A stretch of 64,000 bases of DNA from Toxonevra muliebris. Taxonomy: Eukaryota > Arthropoda > Insecta > Diptera > Pallopteridae. The first letter of the stretch is position 1, and the number at the start of each line of letters is the position of its first letter. This document shows positions 63,686-64,000 of the stretch, one piece after another. The stretch is taken from positions 89,893,235 to 89,957,234 of the forward strand of contig OY829326.1 in assembly GCA_963691655.1 (NCBI GenBank), read 5' to 3'. Under the pieces are notes generated by a model. That model was not told the DNA's origin, did not search any database, and saw only the letters and a list, made by a program, of their open reading frames with translations. The position numbers and the translations under genes were made by a program.

Positions 63686-64000
63686 TTAAGTTGGTACACC
63701 TCTAAATCTTAGCGTCATAACTTGACATTTGCAAAAGTTACGTAGCCTAGAGTACATCTATTTCTGTGTGTGTTGGCGATTTTTTTAAATTTTAGAAATG
63801 GATTTAAATTTGCAACAACGAACTTGTATTAAATTTTGTGTAAAAAACGGATTTAATGGTGCGCGAATGTTGGAAATGTTGGAAAAGTATTTCGGCAACA
63901 ATTCTCTATAAAGAAAAGGGTCGTTTACCAGTGTCACGAGTGGTTCAAAAGCGGTCGTGAGTCAATCGAAGATGATGAACGACATCGAAAACCGACGAAA
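63686..64000 (+). mobile_element. mariner-like transposon 5' end (broken transposase), cut by the window edge
   Basis: A possible terminal repeat begins TTAAGTTGGTACACC at 63686. From ATG at 63798 the frame reads MDLNLQQRTCIKFCVKNGFN and EMLEKYFGNNSL, then a stop. The next frame resumes CHEWFKSGRESIEDDER. This is the N-terminal helix-turn-helix part of a mariner transposase (EWFKxGRESxEDDER motif). The frameshift and stop make it inactive in the visible part. Confidence 0.82.

Larger units (their letters stand above)
20087..64000 (-). other. eag: eag gene locus (3' part; 5' end lies outside the window)
   Basis: This is the transcription unit of the Eag voltage-gated K+ channel (KCNH family), a plasma-membrane tetramer that repolarises neurons and muscle. 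Thirteen exons on the minus strand were placed by protein similarity and by GT/AG splice sites, and the codon phases close at every junction. All exons together give 1134 residues plus a stop; without the 97-residue cassette the tail joins directly. Introns range from 52 bases (32815-32872 is 58; 25975-26055 is 81) to more than 14 kb, with the longest ones full of transposon relics. The N-terminal PAS-cap and early PAS exons are not visible up to 64000, so they should lie further upstream. Gene identity is essentially certain; start codon, promoter and 5' UTR are not in the window. Confidence 0.98.

Noticed and set aside
49794..64000. Upstream eag exons (PAS cap, CNESFCKISGYN region)
   Set aside because: I looked for the expected minus-strand coding motifs and saw none; they are presumably beyond the window.

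Overview
This is eukaryotic nuclear DNA, AT-rich and intron-rich, from a higher fly (Diptera, Schizophora). The only recognisable host gene is ether-a-go-go (eag), which encodes the voltage-gated KCNH-family K+ channel Eag, on the minus strand. The protein is almost Drosophila-like through the channel core. Its C-terminal tail and the SINE and transposon content suggest a non-drosophilid fly, possibly a tephritid; the species call is inference.

Thirteen eag exons can be placed by protein match, GT/AG sites and consistent codon phase. In transcript order they run from 49793 down to the stop codon at 20087. They encode a PAS-region microexon, the end of the PAS domain and linker, S1-S6 with a GFG pore, the C-linker, the cyclic-nucleotide-binding homology domain (CNBHD), a 97-residue cassette exon, the CaMKII target site, a tetramerising coiled coil and a low-complexity tail. 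The exons join in one frame to give 1134 residues plus a stop with all exons included. The start codon and the first roughly 107-110 residues must lie beyond 64000; I could not find them in 49794-64000.

Positions 1-20086 hold the eag 3' UTR and downstream DNA, with no gene I can support but many transposon relics. These include a non-LTR fragment (2100-2430), a hAT-like element with a perfect 8-bp target duplication (5792-6787), a large foldback (9118-10429), a three-layer nest of SINE, TIR element and MITE (14327-15690), another non-LTR 3' end (15748-16157) and a 1-kb inverted-terminal element (18149-19141).

The introns (21236-64000) carry more. They hold non-LTR fragments (24000-24420 and 54594-54910), a piggyBac transposase relic (34973-35170), SINEs (35304 and 45193), a hAT-like element with a 7/8 target duplication (37385-38568) and elements ending in CAGTGGCG (42233-44192, 60433-60877). 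They also hold an element carrying an uncharacterised arthropod domain (55475-56521), a GC-rich-ended foldback (61090-62321) and a mariner 5' end at the window edge.

The points of most biological interest are three. All four Drosophila Eag A-to-I recoding codons are present in unedited form. Two frame-preserving cassette exons (16 and 97 residues) sit in the PAS region and next to the CaMKII site. Several foldback or TIR elements may be undescribed families. I found no CRISPR array, operon or bacterial feature.
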